64,000 nucleotides of DNA from Paraburkholderia bryophila (GCF_003269035.1 NZ_QLTK01000004.1:1-64000); one strand, 5' to 3'; positions 24,657 through 38,350 are shown, numbered from the stretch's first letter. A program made the numbers and translations. Notes: generated by a model from the sequence alone, not told the origin.

Positions 24657-26147
24657 TTACTGAGGCAACGGCAGCTTTGACTGCGCAACGTGGGAGAGGA
24701 GGTTTTCCACGGATACGTGCATCACATCGGTAAAGGGCTTCGGATACAGGCCCATGAACAGCGTCAGTGCGGCAAGCACTGCCAGCATGAAAAATTCGCG
24801 ACGGTTGATGTCGACAAGGCTCTTCACGTGATCGTTGGTGATCGCGCCGAAGTACACGCGCTTGTACATCCACAGCGTGTAGCCCGCGCCGAGAATCAGC
24901 GTGACTGCCGCGCCGCCCGCGATCCAGAAGTTGTACTGGACGGAGGCCAGAATCACCATGAACTCGCCTACGAAACCGGAGGTACCCGGCAAGCCGCAGT
25001 TCGCCATCGAGAACAGCATCACGAACGCGGCGAACTTCGGCATCACGTTGACGACACCGCCGTAATCGGCGATCTGACGCGAGTGCATACGGTCGTACAG
25101 CACACCGATACACAGGAACATTGCGCCCGACACGAAACCGTGCGAGATCATCTGCACGATCGCGCCTTCCACGCCGAGCTGGTTGAAGATGAAGAAGCCG
25201 AGCGTCACGAAACCCATGTGCGCGATCGACGAGTACGCGACCAGCTTCTTCATGTCCGCCTGCACCATCGCCACGAGGCCGATGTAGATCACCGCGATCA
25301 GCGACAGCGTGATGACGACCGGCGCGAGGAAGTGACTGGCATCCGGTGCGATGGGCAGCGAGAAGCGCAGGAAACCGTACGCGCCGAGCTTCAGCATGAT
25401 CGCGGCCAGCACGACGGAGCCGCCGGTCGGCGCTTCCACGTGGGCGTCCGGCAACCACGTGTGGACCGGCCACATCGGCACCTTCACGGCGAATGCCATG
25501 AAGAACGCGATAAATAGCAACACCTGAGGCGTCATCCCGATCTGCGCGTGCTGCCACGTGGCGAGGTCGAACGTGCCGGTCTGGACGTACAGGTAAATCA
25601 GCGCGACCAGCATCAGCAGCGAGCCCATCAACGTGTACAGGAAGAACTTGAACGCCGCGTACACGCGGTTCGCCCCACCCCACACGCCGATGATGATGTA
25701 CATCGGAATCAGTGTCGCTTCGAAGAACACGTAGAACAGCATGCCGTCGGCCGAGCTGAACACGCCGACCATGATGCCCGACAGGATCAGGAACGCGGCC
25801 AGATACTGCGCGACGTTCTTCGTGATCACTTCCCACGCGGCGATCACGACGATCACCGTGATCAATGCCGTCAACACGACGAACCACATCGAGATGCCGT
25901 CGACACCCAGGTGATACGAAATGTTGAAACGCTCGATCCAGTTGGCCTTTTCGACGAACTGCAGGTCGGCGGTGCTCGAATCAAAACCCGTGATCAGCGG
26001 GATCGTCGCGATGAAGCTAACGACCGAGCCGATCAACGCAACCCAGCGCGCGGGCGCCGGGTTCCTGTCGGAACCGATAGCCAGAACCAGCAGGCCAACG
26101 AGGATCGGTAACCAGATTGCGATACTGAGAATCGGATAAGCGTGCAT
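24657..26147 (-). CDS. nuoM: NADH-quinone oxidoreductase subunit M
   Basis: 496 residues, the middle antiporter-like subunit. FFEATLIPMYIIIGVWGGAN carries the conserved Glu of helix 5. VPMWPVHTWLPDAHVEAPTG and DMKKLVAYSSIAHMGFVTLG hold the helix-7 and helix-8 elements with their Lys and His residues. The start is MHAYPILSI at 26147, after GAGGGA. It is 14 bp downstream of nuoL. Confidence 0.97.
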   Translation of the reverse strand: MHAYPILSIAIWLPILVGLLVLAIGSDRNPAPARWVALIGSVVSFIATIPLITGFDSSTADLQFVEKANWIERFNISYHLGVDGISMWFVVLTALITVIVVIAAWEVITKNVAQYLAAFLILSGIMVGVFSSADGMLFYVFFEATLIPMYIIIGVWGGANRVYAAFKFFLYTLMGSLLMLVALIYLYVQTGTFDLATWQHAQIGMTPQVLLFIAFFMAFAVKVPMWPVHTWLPDAHVEAPTGGSVVLAAIMLKLGAYGFLRFSLPIAPDASHFLAPVVITLSLIAVIYIGLVAMVQADMKKLVAYSSIAHMGFVTLGFFIFNQLGVEGAIVQMISHGFVSGAMFLCIGVLYDRMHSRQIADYGGVVNVMPKFAAFVMLFSMANCGLPGTSGFVGEFMVILASVQYNFWIAGGAAVTLILGAGYTLWMYKRVYFGAITNDHVKSLVDINRREFFMLAVLAALTLFMGLYPKPFTDVMHVSVENLLSHVAQSKLPLPQ

Positions 26148-26161
26148 TAGTGTCCCTCGCC

Positions 26162-28252
<2,091 letters not shown>

Positions 28253-28269
28253 AACCGCTTTTCCTGAAA

Positions 28270-28575
28270 TTAACCTTTGAGCTGATCGAGATCCTCGACA
28301 TTGATCGTGTCGAGGCTACGGAACAGGGTCACCAGAATTGCGAGGCCGATCGCCGCTTCCGCCGCCGCTACCGTCAGCACGAAGAAAACGAAGATCTGGC
28401 CATGCACGTCGCCGAGGTAATGCGAAAACGCGACGAAATTGGTGTTCACCGCCAGCAACATCAGTTCGATCGCCATCAGGATGATGATCACGTTACGGCG
28501 GTTCAGGAAAATGCCGACGATGCTGATCGCAAACAGGATCGCGCCGAGGACAAGGTAATGGGCAAGGGTCAACAT
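28270..28575 (-). CDS. nuoK: NADH-quinone oxidoreductase subunit K
   Basis: 101 residues with three membrane helices. It begins [20 protein letters not shown] and includes the two conserved membrane Glu residues: one in [17 protein letters not shown] and one in [17 protein letters not shown]. These are part of the proton path linking the quinone site to the antiporter subunits. It lies between nuoJ (20 bp) and nuoL. Confidence 0.97.
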
Positions 28576-28595
28576 GATTTCTATCTCCTGTCCGC

Positions 28596-29288
28596 TCAGC
28601 TGTTCTTTGCCGGTGCCGAGTCGGCTGCTGCTGCCGCCGCTGCTGCAGCGGCTTCTTCCGCCGCGACGGTTGCCGCGGTCTTTTCCGACTTCATCTTCAC
28701 GACACGCACACGGTCCTGAGCGCGCACCTTGACCTGCTCGCTGACGTTCTGGCGTTTGCTATCTTTCTTGTGGTTCGTGGTCAGTGCGATCGCCGCGATG
28801 ATCGCGACCAGCAGCACGAGGCCGGCCACTTCGAACGCGAAGATGTAATCGGTGTAGATCACCTTGCCGATCAGTCGGGTGTTCGACCAGTCGCCCATGC
28901 CGTTCGCGGCGGCGGCGGTGTCGCGCAGCGCGGTGGCGGTCGCACCGTAACCGTGCCAGAGAATCAGCGCGGTTTCGATCACGATGATCGCGCCCACCAG
29001 CGTGGCCATCGGCACGAAGCGTTTGAAGTCTTTGCGCAGCACGTCGATGTTGATGTCCAGCATCATCACGACGAACAGGAACAGCACCATCACCGCGCCG
29101 ACGTAGACCAGCACCAGCAGAATCGCAAGGAACTCGGCCTCCAGCAGCATCCAGATCGCGGCTGCGTTGAAGAACGCCAGCACCAGAAACAGTGCGGACG
29201 ACACCGGGTTGCGCGAGGTGATCACCTTCAGCCCTGAAACCACCAGGAACAGCGCGAAGATGTAGAACAGTACGGTCGTGAATTCCAT
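28596..29288 (-). CDS. nuoJ: NADH-quinone oxidoreductase subunit J
   Basis: 230 residues. Five membrane helices occupy the first 170 residues, including [20 protein letters not shown] with the Tyr/Gly/Ala region of the helix-3 pi-bulge. After about residue 175 a charged linker ([17 protein letters not shown]) leads to a low-complexity Ala/Glu tail with ten alanines in a row. That tail is longer than the 184-residue E. coli protein and is presumably cytoplasmic and disordered. The 205 bp between nuoJ and nuoI are non-coding. Confidence 0.95.
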
Positions 29289-29493
29289 GATTACCGGTTC
29301 ATCGTTAGGCCATCGTCAGGCATTGTTCTTTGGCACGCGGGGTCGAACAGGCAGGGAAACCGCCGGAACAACCACACAGGTGCGCCGTGCCGCGGCGTTC
29401 AAACCGCGGCGCCCGGCCCGACAACAGGCCGTTTTGCTGATGCATTTACTGCCGCATTGACTGCTTCAACTGAAATACTGCGAATGAAGCGCT

Positions 29494-29982
29494 TCAACGA
29501 TACGGTGCGTCGGCTGCCTTGTTCGCGGCGATCTCGGTTTCGTAACGATCGCCAACGGCCAGCAGCATGTCTTTCGTGAAATACAGGTCGCCACGCTTCT
29601 CGCCGTGATACTCGAGAATGTGCGTTTCGACGATCGAATCGACCGGGCAGCTCTCTTCGCAGAAACCGCAGAAGATGCACTTGGTCAGGTCGATGTCGTA
29701 GCGTGTCGTACGGCGCGTATTGTCCGCACGCGTTTCCGACTCGATCGTGATGGCGAGCGCCGGGCACACCGCTTCGCACAACTTGCAGGCGATGCAGCGC
29801 TCTTCGCCGTTTTCGTAGCGGCGCAGCGCATGCAGCCCACGGAAACGCGGCGAGATCGGGGTCTTTTCTTCCGGGAACTGCACGGTTACCTTGCGCTGGA
29901 ACGTATAACGTCCGGTCAGCGCGAGGCCCTTCAACAGTTCCGTCAGAAAGAAGGTCTTGAAAAAGTTTTGGATTGCGGTCAT
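29494..29982 (-). CDS. nuoI: NADH-quinone oxidoreductase subunit I
   Basis: 162 residues. Two ferredoxin-type CxxCxxCxxxCP motifs ([16 protein letters not shown] and [18 protein letters not shown]) hold the two [4Fe-4S] clusters N6a and N6b that pass electrons to NuoB. The N-terminal amphipathic helix ([20 protein letters not shown]) attaches it to the membrane arm. It is 15 bp downstream of nuoH. The 205 bp that follow, up to nuoJ, hold no gene or clear terminator. Confidence 0.97.
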   Translation of the reverse strand: MTAIQNFFKTFFLTELLKGLALTGRYTFQRKVTVQFPEEKTPISPRFRGLHALRRYENGEERCIACKLCEAVCPALAITIESETRADNTRRTTRYDIDLTKCIFCGFCEESCPVDSIVETHILEYHGEKRGDLYFTKDMLLAVGDRYETEIAANKAADAPYR

Positions 29983-29997
29983 GGGTTCATCCGCCCT

Positions 29998-31062
29998 TTA
30001 TTTCCAGATATTCAACGGCGACATGATCCAGAAGCCGACCACCACCAGCCACACCACGCAGACCGGAATGAACACCTTCCAGCCCAGACGCATGATCTGG
30101 TCATAGCGATAGCGCGGGAATGTGGCACGCGCCCAGATGAACACCGACAACAGCAGGAAAACCTTGAGGACGAGCCAGAAGATGCCCGGGATAAACGACA
30201 GGAACCCGAACGGAGCGCTCCAGCCCCCAAGGAACAGTGTTGATGCCAACGCCGAGATCACGATCATGTTGATGTACTCGCCGAGGAAGAACAGCGCGAA
30301 CGCCATCCCCGAGTAATCGATCATGTGACCCGCGACGATTTCCGACTCCCCTTCCACCACGTCGAACGGGTGACGGTTCGTTTCGGCGATGCCCGAGATG
30401 AAGTACACGACGAACATCGGCAGCAACGGCAGCCAGTTCCAGGAAAGGAAGTTCAGGCCGTGCGAAGCGAAGAAGCCGTGTTCCTGCGAACCGACGATGC
30501 CCGAGAGGTTCAGCGTGCCGGCGGTCATCAGCACGACGACGAGCGCGAAGCCCATCGAGATTTCGTACGAAACCATTTGCGCCGCGGCGCGCATCGCGCC
30601 GAGGAACGCGTATTTCGAATTCGACGCCCAACCGGCCAGGATCACGCCGTACACGCCGATCGACGAAATCGCCATGGCGTACAGCAGACCCGCGTTGATG
30701 TCGCCGAGCACCGCGCCCGCCTGGAACGGAATCACCGCCCAGACCGCGAAGGCCGGCACCACCACCATGATCGGCGCGATCAGGTAGATCCAGCGGCTGG
30801 CTTGCGCCGGCTGAATCACTTCTTTCAGCAGCAGCTTCAGCACGTCGGCGATCGGCTGCAGAAGACCTGCGGGGCCGACGCGGTTCGGGCCGAGACGCAC
30901 GTGCATCCAGCCGATCAGCTTACGCTCCCAGAGAATCAGGTAAGCCACACACAGCAGGATCACGACGGCCACCACCAGGATGCGCACCAGTGCCCACACC
31001 GTGGGCCATGCCACACCGAGAAGCTGGGTGCCGCCCGAGTTGATCGTATCGAACAAGCTCAT
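29998..31062 (-). CDS. nuoH: NADH-quinone oxidoreductase subunit H
   Basis: 354 residues with eight membrane helices. Characteristic segments are [19 protein letters not shown] (loop near the quinone entry), [20 protein letters not shown] (acidic quinone-tunnel loop) and [20 protein letters not shown]. It forms the quinone chamber with NuoB and NuoD. The start is at 31062, directly abutting the nuoG stop (31063). Confidence 0.97.
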   Translation of the reverse strand: MSLFDTINSGGTQLLGVAWPTVWALVRILVVAVVILLCVAYLILWERKLIGWMHVRLGPNRVGPAGLLQPIADVLKLLLKEVIQPAQASRWIYLIAPIMVVVPAFAVWAVIPFQAGAVLGDINAGLLYAMAISSIGVYGVILAGWASNSKYAFLGAMRAAAQMVSYEISMGFALVVVLMTAGTLNLSGIVGSQEHGFFASHGLNFLSWNWLPLLPMFVVYFISGIAETNRHPFDVVEGESEIVAGHMIDYSGMAFALFFLGEYINMIVISALASTLFLGGWSAPFGFLSFIPGIFWLVLKVFLLLSVFIWARATFPRYRYDQIMRLGWKVFIPVCVVWLVVVGFWIMSPLNIWK

Positions 31063-33396
31063 TTACGCCTTCTCCACCAGCAGTTCACCGAACAGGCTGC
31101 CCAGCGCCGCACCGGCAGGCGTAGCCGCCGATACGCGGACGACCGTCTCCGCAAGATTCGCGTCGCGCACGGCCGGCAACTGCACCGATTGCTCGCCCTG
31201 GCGCACGCGCACAGCGTCACCTTCCTTCAAACCCAGTTTGTCGAACAGCGCGGCCGGCAGACCGACCGAGTTCGCCGCACGCGATGCTGCCGTCAGATGC
31301 AGCGATTCAGCACGACGCACGAGCGCGTCGGCGTGATAGATCGGCACGTTCGCGATGCGCTCGAACTGGCCTTCCGCTGCCTTGACCGCCCGGCCGCGCG
31401 CAACCGTAGCACCCGTCTTGTTCGACAGACGCGGCGTCAATGCACCGTCGCCCAACGCTGCCGTGCGGACTTCTTCGGACGTGTCGAATTCGAAGCCCGG
31501 CACGCCCAGCAGGCTGCCCAGCACGCGCAATACCTTCCATGCCGGACGCGTGTCGCCGAGCGGACGCACGACGCCGTTGAACGACTGCACCGTGCCTTCG
31601 GCGTTGACGAACGTACCGGACGTTTCCGTAAACGGCGCGATCGGCAGCAGCACGTCGGCGTAGTCGGCGCCCGTCTGGAACGGCGACATCACGACAACCA
31701 TCTCTGCCTGGTTCAGCGCGGCCAGCGCCTGCGCCGGATTGGCCGTGTCGAACTCCGGTTCGACGTTCAGCAGCAGATAACCCTTACGCGGTTGCTCGAA
31801 CACTTCGCGAGCATTCAGACCGCCCTGGCCCGGCAACGCGTTCACCAGATGCGCGCCGACCGTGTTGGCTGTTTCCGTGAGGAAGCCCAGCGTCGCGCCG
31901 GTCGCGTCCGCGATCCATTGCGCCGCGGCGTGAATGGCAGCGAAATCGGGATGACGCACGGCTGCGTTGCCCAGCAGCACGAGGCGGCTTTCGCCAGTGC
32001 TGAGCGACTTCGCGACCTGCTTGTTGGCGTCGGTGGGCTGCGTGCCGGCGAAAGCTTCCGGCAGTGCCGCGCCCTTCGCTTCCGACACCGCGCCGGCGAT
32101 ACCCGCCAACGCGTCGAGCCAGGCCGACGGTGCGGCGACCACGCGTTGCGCTTGCGGAATCAGCGCGTCGTCGTTCGTGGCCTGCACGAGCGTGAGCTTC
32201 GCGCCGTTCTTCGCGGCTTGCCGCAGACGCGCGGCGAACAGCGGATGGTCGCGGCGCAGATCGGAGCCGATCACCAGTGCGGCGTCGACATTCGACAGTT
32301 CGGCGATGCTCGTGCCGAGCCACGGTGCGCCATTCAGCGGCGCCGAGAAATCCGACTGACGCAGACGGAAGTCGACGTTCGGCGTGCCGACCGCTTGCGC
32401 CAGTTGCTTCAACAGGAACAGTTCTTCGACCGTGCTGTGGGCGCTACCGATTGCGGCCAGCGCATCCGCGCCATGGTCGCCCTTGATGCCCTTCAAACCC
32501 TTGACCACATAGTCAAGCGCGGTTTGCCAGTCGGTTTCGATCCACTTGCCGTCTTGCTTGAGCATAGGCTGCGTCAAGCGCTCGGGGCTGTTCAGGCCTT
32601 CGTACGAGAAGCGGTCCTTGTCCGAAATCCAGCATTCGTTGATGGATTCGTTTTCGAACGGCAGAACCCGCATCACGCGGTTGTTCTTCACTTGCACCAC
32701 GAGGTTTGCGCCGACGGAATCGTGCGGGCTCACCGACTTGCGGCGCGACAGTTCCCACGTGCGGGCGCTGTAGCGGAACGGCTTGCTGGTCAGCGCGCCG
32801 ACCGGGCACAGGTCGATCATGTTGCCCGACAGCTCCGAATCCACCGTCTTGCCGACGAACGACGTGATTTCCGAATGCTCGCCGCGGCCCAGCATGCCGA
32901 GTTCCATCACACCGGCCACTTCCTGGCCGAAGCGAACGCAACGCGTGCAATGAATGCAACGCGACATTTCTTCCATCGAGATCAGCGGGCCGACGTTCTT
33001 GTGGAACACCACGCGCTTTTCTTCGCTATAGCGCGATGCCGACTTGCCGTAGCCCACGGCCAGATCCTGCAACTGACATTCGCCGCCCTGGTCGCAGATC
33101 GGGCAGTCGAGCGGGTGGTTGATCAGCAGGAATTCCATCACGGCTTGCTGGCCCTTCACCGCCTTGTCCGACTTGGTGCGCACGATCATGCCGGCCGACA
33201 CCGGCGTCGCGCATGCGGGCACGGCCTTCGGCATTTTTTCGACATCGACCAGACACATCCGGCAGTTGGCCGCAATCGACAGCTTCTTGTGATAGCAGAA
33301 GTGAGGAATGTACGTGTCGACCTTATGCGCAGCCTGGATCACCATGCTGCCTTCAGGCACCTCTACTTTCTTGCCGTCTATTTCAAGTTCAACCAT
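31063..33396 (-). CDS. nuoG: NADH-quinone oxidoreductase subunit G
   Basis: 777 residues. The N-terminal 2Fe-2S ferredoxin domain (CYHKKLSIAANCRMCLVDVE) carries N1b. The His/Cys cluster (HPLDCPICDQGGECQLQDLA) carries N5 and the CIHCTRCVRF region carries N4. A molybdopterin-oxidoreductase-like domain without cofactor makes up the C-terminal half. I take the ATG at 33396 (MVELEIDGKK); an in-frame TTG at 33405 is nearer to AAGGA and cannot be excluded. Confidence 0.96.
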   Translation of the reverse strand: MVELEIDGKKVEVPEGSMVIQAAHKVDTYIPHFCYHKKLSIAANCRMCLVDVEKMPKAVPACATPVSAGMIVRTKSDKAVKGQQAVMEFLLINHPLDCPICDQGGECQLQDLAVGYGKSASRYSEEKRVVFHKNVGPLISMEEMSRCIHCTRCVRFGQEVAGVMELGMLGRGEHSEITSFVGKTVDSELSGNMIDLCPVGALTSKPFRYSARTWELSRRKSVSPHDSVGANLVVQVKNNRVMRVLPFENESINECWISDKDRFSYEGLNSPERLTQPMLKQDGKWIETDWQTALDYVVKGLKGIKGDHGADALAAIGSAHSTVEELFLLKQLAQAVGTPNVDFRLRQSDFSAPLNGAPWLGTSIAELSNVDAALVIGSDLRRDHPLFAARLRQAAKNGAKLTLVQATNDDALIPQAQRVVAAPSAWLDALAGIAGAVSEAKGAALPEAFAGTQPTDANKQVAKSLSTGESRLVLLGNAAVRHPDFAAIHAAAQWIADATGATLGFLTETANTVGAHLVNALPGQGGLNAREVFEQPRKGYLLLNVEPEFDTANPAQALAALNQAEMVVVMSPFQTGADYADVLLPIAPFTETSGTFVNAEGTVQSFNGVVRPLGDTRPAWKVLRVLGSLLGVPGFEFDTSEEVRTAALGDGALTPRLSNKTGATVARGRAVKAAEGQFERIANVPIYHADALVRRAESLHLTAASRAANSVGLPAALFDKLGLKEGDAVRVRQGEQSVQLPAVRDANLAETVVRVSAATPAGAALGSLFGELLVEKA

Positions 33397-33508
33397 GATG
33401 GTCAATCTTCCTTAACCTGTTACCGCTCAATCGTTCGCCCGGTTCACCGCCCGTTTCAGGCGATGAATCCCGCGGATGACGTGTTCTTCTGCGTGCTTGT
33501 CTGCTTAC

Positions 33509-34837
33509 TTAAGCCGCTACGGTTTCCGACGCCGCCGCTGCGCCGGCGTGACCGCCGACGAGGCAATGCTTGTGGGCGACGTGATATTCGAATTCGTCCC
33601 AGTAGTGCTTGAGCATGCCGCGAACCGGCATGGCCGCCGCATCGCCGAGCGCGCAAATCGTGCGGCCCATGATGTTTTCAGCGACCGAGTTCAACAGATC
33701 CAGATCTTCCGGACGGCCGAGCCCATGCTCGATACGATGCACCACGCGATAAAGCCAGCCCGTGCCTTCGCGGCAAGGCGTGCATTGACCGCACGATTCT
33801 TCGTAATAGAAGTACGACAGGCGCAACAGCGAGCGCACCATGCAACGCGTCTCGTCCATCACGATGACCGCGCCCGAACCGAGCATCGAGCCCTGCTTGG
33901 CGATCGAGTCGTAGTCCATGTCGGTCTGCATCATGATGTCGCCCGGAATCACCGGTGCCGACGAACCGCCAGGAATCACGGCCTTGATCTTCTTGCCGCC
34001 GCGCATACCGCCGGCCAGTTCCATCAGCGTCGAGAACGGCGTGCCGAGCGGAATTTCATAGTTGCCCGGACGTTCGACGTCGCCGGCTACCGAGAAAATC
34101 TTCGTGCCGCCGTTGTTCGGCTTGCCGATTTCGAGGTAATTCTGCGGACCGACCGCGAGCAGGAACGGCACTGCGGCAAACGTCTCGGTGTTGTTGATCG
34201 TGGTCGGCTTGCCGTACACGCCGAAGCTCGCCGGAAATGGCGGCTTGAAACGCGGCTGGCCTTTCTTGCCTTCCAGCGACTCGAGCAGCGCGGTTTCTTC
34301 GCCGCAAATGTAAGCGCCGTAACCGTGGTGCGCATGCAGTTCGAACGAGAAGCCCGAACCCATGATGTTCTCGCCGAGGAATCCGGCGCGACGCGCCTCT
34401 TCCAACGCTGCTTCAAAGCGTTTGTAGGTTTCCCAGATTTCGCCGTGAATATAGTTGTAGCCGACCGTGATACCCATCGCGTATGCGCCGATGGCCATGC
34501 CCTCGATCAGCGAATGCGGATTGAAACGCAGAATGTCGCGGTCTTTGAACGTGCCCGGTTCGCCTTCGTCCGAATTGCAGACGAGGTACTTCTGGCCGGG
34601 GAACTGACGCGGCATGAAACTCCACTTCAGACCGGTCGGGAAGCCCGCACCGCCACGGCCGCGCAGACCCGACGCCTTGACGTCGGCGATCACCTGCTCG
34701 GGCGGAATTTTTTCTTCGAGAATACGGCGCAGCTGGGCGTAACCGCCGCGCGCCACGTAGTCTTCGAGATGCCAGTTGTCGCCGTTCAGGCCGGCGAGAA
34801 TCAGCGGTTTGATGTGACGATCGTGTAAAGACGTCAT
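33509..34837 (-). CDS. nuoF: NADH-quinone oxidoreductase subunit F
   Basis: 442 residues. The NADH/FMN-binding glycine-rich loop [16 protein letters not shown] is near 65-80, and [15 protein letters not shown] follows. The N3 [4Fe-4S] cluster ligands are in [16 protein letters not shown] plus a later Cys in [14 protein letters not shown]. It accepts hydride from NADH. The ATG at 34837 overlaps the nuoE stop by 4 bp. The C-terminus has a short alanine-rich extension. Confidence 0.97.
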   Translation of the reverse strand: MTSLHDRHIKPLILAGLNGDNWHLEDYVARGGYAQLRRILEEKIPPEQVIADVKASGLRGRGGAGFPTGLKWSFMPRQFPGQKYLVCNSDEGEPGTFKDRDILRFNPHSLIEGMAIGAYAMGITVGYNYIHGEIWETYKRFEAALEEARRAGFLGENIMGSGFSFELHAHHGYGAYICGEETALLESLEGKKGQPRFKPPFPASFGVYGKPTTINNTETFAAVPFLLAVGPQNYLEIGKPNNGGTKIFSVAGDVERPGNYEIPLGTPFSTLMELAGGMRGGKKIKAVIPGGSSAPVIPGDIMMQTDMDYDSIAKQGSMLGSGAVIVMDETRCMVRSLLRLSYFYYEESCGQCTPCREGTGWLYRVVHRIEHGLGRPEDLDLLNSVAENIMGRTICALGDAAAMPVRGMLKHYWDEFEYHVAHKHCLVGGHAGAAAASETVAA

Positions 34838-35319
34838 TTTGAAAGTTCCTCGAGCAGCTGGTCGATCTTCGCGCGGCTCATGAAGCTGCACATGCGATGG
34901 TTGTTCACCAGCATCACCGGCGCGTCGCCGCACGAACCCATGCACTCACCCTCTTTCAGGGTGAATTTGCCGTCGGCCGTGGTTTCGCCGAAGTCGATGC
35001 CGAGCTTCTGCTTCAGATAGTCAGCCGCGCTGTCCGCACCGCCGTCCGGGCCGAGCTGGCACGGCAGGTTCGTACAGAGCGTGATCTTGTATTTGCCGAC
35101 CGGCGAGGTCTCGTACATCGTGTAGAAGGTAGCGACCTCCTGCACGGCGACTGCCGGCATGCCGAGATAGTCCGCGACGAACTGCATGAGTTCGGGCGAC
35201 AGCCAGCCATGCTCTTCCTGAGCAGTAGCCAGCGCCGACATCACGGCGGACTGTTTCTGATCGGCGGGATACTTCGCGATCGCACGATCGATTTCTTTCA
35301 GGCCTTCAGCTGAGATCAT
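34834..35319 (-). CDS. nuoE: NADH-quinone oxidoreductase subunit E
   Basis: 161 residues with the thioredoxin-like [2Fe-2S] domain (N1a). Ligands are the Cys pair in CTNLPCQLG and the pair in [16 protein letters not shown]. The N-terminal helical bundle starts [18 protein letters not shown]. The ATG at 35319 is chosen over an upstream in-frame TTG (35340). It overlaps nuoF; the 130 bp separating it from nuoD are non-coding. Confidence 0.96.
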   Translation of the reverse strand: MISAEGLKEIDRAIAKYPADQKQSAVMSALATAQEEHGWLSPELMQFVADYLGMPAVAVQEVATFYTMYETSPVGKYKITLCTNLPCQLGPDGGADSAADYLKQKLGIDFGETTADGKFTLKEGECMGSCGDAPVMLVNNHRMCSFMSRAKIDQLLEELSK

Positions 35320-35449
35320 TTTCAGACACGACTCTTTCAATTCCTACCGAACGAAAACCCGTCGCTCACTCATGCTGCGACAGACCCGGCGTTCCTTTGC
35401 TTGACGCGCGCTTCGGTGCAGGCTGAAGACACGCGGCGATGAATACGTC

Positions 35450-36703
35450 CTAGCGATCCACTTCGCCGAACACGATGTCCTGCGTACCGATGATCGTCAC
35501 GGCGTCGGCGATCATGTGACCGCGAGCCATTTCATCGAGCGTGGACAGGTGCGCATAACCCGGCGCGCGAATCTTCAGGCGATACGGCTTGTTGGCGCCG
35601 TCCGAGATCAGGTAGATACCGAACTCGCCCTTCGGATGTTCGACCGCGGCGTATGCCTCGCCTTCCGGCACATGGAAGCCTTCCGTGAAGAGCTTGAAGT
35701 GGTGAATCAGCTCTTCCATGTTCGACTTCATGCCGACACGCGACGGCGGCGCAACCTTGTGATTGTCGATCATCACCGGACCCGGATTCTTGCGCAGCCA
35801 CTCAACGCACTGTTTCACAATCCGCGTGGATTGGCGCATTTCTTCGACGCGAACCAGATATCGGTCATAACAGTCGCCATTAACGCCGACCGGAATGTCG
35901 AAATCGAGCTTGTCGTAGACTTCGTAAGGCTGCTTCTTGCGCAAGTCCCACTCGATACCCGAGCCGCGCAACATAGCGCCGGTCATACCGAGGTTCAACG
36001 CGCGTTCCGGGCTAACCACGCCGATACCGACCAGACGCTGCTTCCAGATCCGGTTGTCGGTGAGCAGCGTTTCGTACTCGTCGACACACTTCGGAAAACG
36101 GGTGAAGAAATCGTCGATGAAGTCGAGCAGCGAACCCTGACGGTTCTCGTTCATCTTGGACAAGGCCTTCGCATTGCGAATCTTCGAGGCCTTGTACTGC
36201 GGCATGGCTTCCGGCAGATCGCGATACACGCCGCCTGGACGGTAATACGCTGCGTGCATCCGTGCGCCGGATACCGCTTCATACACGTCCATCAGATCTT
36301 CGCGCTCGCGGAACGCATACAGAAACACCGCCATCGCGCCGACGTCAAGCGCGTGGGCGCCGATCCACATCAGGTGATTCAGCACGCGCGTGACTTCGTC
36401 GAACATCACGCGGATGTATTGCGCGCGGACCGGCACGTCGATGCCGAGCAGCTTTTCGATCGCCATCACGTAGCCGTGCTCGTTGACCATCATCGACACG
36501 TAGTCGAGACGGTCCATGTACGGCACGGACTGGATGAAGGTTTTGGTTTCCGCGAGCTTTTCAGTCGCGCGATGCAGCAGACCGATGTGCGGATCGGCGC
36601 GCTGGATGACTTCGCCGTCGAGCTCGAGCACGAGGCGCAGCACACCGTGCGCTGCCGGATGCTGAGGGCCGAAGTTGAGCGTGTAGTTTTTGATCTCTGC
36701 CAT
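35450..36703 (-). CDS. nuoD: NADH-quinone oxidoreductase subunit D
   Basis: 417 residues, the 49-kDa-type subunit derived from the hydrogenase large subunit. It starts [20 protein letters not shown], with the conserved His pair of the quinone head-group site. [28 protein letters not shown] and the C-terminal DIVFGEVDR are intact. It is a separate gene here, not fused to nuoC as in E. coli. It follows nuoC by 9 bp. Confidence 0.97.
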   Translation of the reverse strand: MAEIKNYTLNFGPQHPAAHGVLRLVLELDGEVIQRADPHIGLLHRATEKLAETKTFIQSVPYMDRLDYVSMMVNEHGYVMAIEKLLGIDVPVRAQYIRVMFDEVTRVLNHLMWIGAHALDVGAMAVFLYAFREREDLMDVYEAVSGARMHAAYYRPGGVYRDLPEAMPQYKASKIRNAKALSKMNENRQGSLLDFIDDFFTRFPKCVDEYETLLTDNRIWKQRLVGIGVVSPERALNLGMTGAMLRGSGIEWDLRKKQPYEVYDKLDFDIPVGVNGDCYDRYLVRVEEMRQSTRIVKQCVEWLRKNPGPVMIDNHKVAPPSRVGMKSNMEELIHHFKLFTEGFHVPEGEAYAAVEHPKGEFGIYLISDGANKPYRLKIRAPGYAHLSTLDEMARGHMIADAVTIIGTQDIVFGEVDR

Positions 36704-36712
36704 GGCGTTCTC

Positions 36713-37315
36713 TTAGTGTTTCAGACCGCCATAGCGATCTTCGCGGATCACGCGCGGCGTGATTTCCCGCGGCTCGATCGTCACAGGCTGATAGACGACG
36801 CGCTTTTCTTCCGGGTCGTAACGCATTTCGACGTAGCCGGAGACAGGGAAATCTTTACGGAACGGGTGACCAATGAAACCGTAGTCGGTCAGGATGCGGC
36901 GCAGATCCGGGTGGCCTTCGAAGACGATGCCGTACAGGTCGAAAGCCTCGCGCTCGTACCAGTTGACCGAATTCCAGATATCCACGACCGAGGGGAGAAT
37001 CGGCATTTCGTCGTCCGGCGCAAACACCCGCAAACGCAGACGCCAGTTGTTCTGCACCGACAACAAATGCAGAACGGCCGCGAAACGCGGACCGTCGTAA
37101 GCGCCGTCGGCGTAGGTCTGGTAATCGACGCCGCACAGATCGACGCATTGCTCGAAACCGAGCGAACGGTCGTCGCGCAGACGGGTTGCCACGTTGAGGT
37201 AGTCGCTTGCCTTCACGACGATCGTCAACTCACCGATTGCCTCGGTCGTGCTCAACAGGAGGCCGCTGAAGGCCGCCTCGAGGTTCGCTTTCAGGGTCTC
37301 GAGTTTGCTTGCCAT
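36713..37315 (-). CDS. nuoC: NADH-quinone oxidoreductase subunit C
   Basis: 200 residues, the 30-kDa-type subunit. The signature is [20 protein letters not shown] followed by [19 protein letters not shown], and [12 protein letters not shown] is near the C-terminus. It binds NuoD and helps shape the peripheral arm. It is 21 bp after nuoB. Confidence 0.96.
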   Translation of the reverse strand: MASKLETLKANLEAAFSGLLLSTTEAIGELTIVVKASDYLNVATRLRDDRSLGFEQCVDLCGVDYQTYADGAYDGPRFAAVLHLLSVQNNWRLRLRVFAPDDEMPILPSVVDIWNSVNWYEREAFDLYGIVFEGHPDLRRILTDYGFIGHPFRKDFPVSGYVEMRYDPEEKRVVYQPVTIEPREITPRVIREDRYGGLKH

Positions 37316-37336
37316 ATTGTGGGGGAGGCCTTGGCC

Positions 37337-37816
37337 TTATTGACGGGCGATTGTGTTGGTGCGGCGAATCTTGGCCTGCAACTGGATCACGCCGTACACC
37401 AGCGCCTCCGCTGTGGGCGGACAGCCCGGCACATAGACGTCGACCGGCACGATGCGGTCGCAGCCACGCACTACCGAATACGAGTAGTGGTAATAGCCGC
37501 CGCCGTTCGCGCACGAGCCCATCGAGATCACCCAGCGCGGCTCGGCCATCTGGTCGTAGACCTTGCGCAAAGCCGGCGCCATCTTGTTGCACAGCGTGCC
37601 GGCGACGATCATCACGTCCGACTGACGCGGACTCGGACGAAACACCACGCCGAATCGGTCGAGGTCATAACGGGCAGCGCCCGCATGCATCATCTCGACC
37701 GCGCAGCACGCAAGACCGAACGTCATCGGCCACAACGAACCGGTGCGCGTCCAGTTGATCAGTTTGTCAGCCGTGGTGGTGACAAACCCTTCCTTCAAGA
37801 CCCCTTCGATACTCAT
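37337..37816 (-). CDS. nuoB: NADH-quinone oxidoreductase subunit B
   Basis: 159 residues. The N2 [4Fe-4S] cluster is held by the tandem cysteines in [14 protein letters not shown] and by Cys residues in [12 protein letters not shown] and [14 protein letters not shown]2 is the last cluster before quinone. The start at 37816 ([10 protein letters not shown]) matches the family; a longer in-frame reading to 37858 is not supported. Confidence 0.97.
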
Positions 37817-37878
37817 TTGCTTTCCACTCCAGACGGGGTGGCAAGCCTGGCCACCCACGCAAACCGGCGATTAATCCA

Positions 37879-38238
37879 TCATTCCCAGTCGAGGCCACCT
37901 TTCTTCCAGATATAGGCGAAGCCCAGCAGGAATTCGAGCAGGAAAATCATCATCGCCATGAAGCCGGGCCAGCCGATGTCGCGCAGGGCGACGCCCCACG
38001 GGAACAGGAAAGCGGTTTCAAGGTCGAAAATGATGAAGAGAATGGCGACGAGGTAATAGCGCACGTCGAACTTCATGCGCGCATCTTCGAATGCTTCGAA
38101 GCCGCACTCGTACGGTGCGTTTTTCTCGGTGTCGGGCTTGTTGGGACCGAGGATTTTACCAATGCTGACCAGTGCTACGCCTAAACCGGTGCCCACAATG
38201 AGGAACAGCAAGACGGGGAAATAGGCTGCGAGGTTCAA
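37879..38238 (-). CDS. nuoA: NADH-quinone oxidoreductase subunit A
   Basis: 119 residues with three membrane helices. [20 protein letters not shown] is the conserved quinone-site loop, followed by [14 protein letters not shown] with its membrane acidic residues. The start is a TTG at 38238, placed seven bases after GAGGAT; the ATG further upstream (38280) would add residues absent from the family. It is the first gene of the nuo operon. The 110 bp upstream of it, down to the tRNA terminator, must hold the nuo promoter, but I see no convincing -35/-10 pair. Confidence 0.95.
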   Translation of the reverse strand: MNLAAYFPVLLFLIVGTGLGVALVSIGKILGPNKPDTEKNAPYECGFEAFEDARMKFDVRYYLVAILFIIFDLETAFLFPWGVALRDIGWPGFMAMMIFLLEFLLGFAYIWKKGGLDWE

Positions 38239-38350
38239 GACTATCCTCAATCGGTTGGTTCTGAGTGCCGACAGGAGCATAGCACTCCTGCCGCGAAATC
38301 ACTTCCGAAACGCACAAGCTGCAAGCCCAACGCAAGCCGTGCTCCAGAAA

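Noticed and set aside
30325..33612. Very long open frame of 1,095 codons on the plus strand opposite nuoH/nuoG
   Set aside because: It is the antisense shadow of conserved GC-rich genes; composition is Arg/His/Asp-rich with no domain, and both opposing nuo genes are certain. The same holds for the long plus-strand frames at 26150-28267 (opposite nuoL), 35516-37915 (opposite nuoD/C/B), 41116-43389 (opposite pnp) and 23174-24640 (opposite nuoN).
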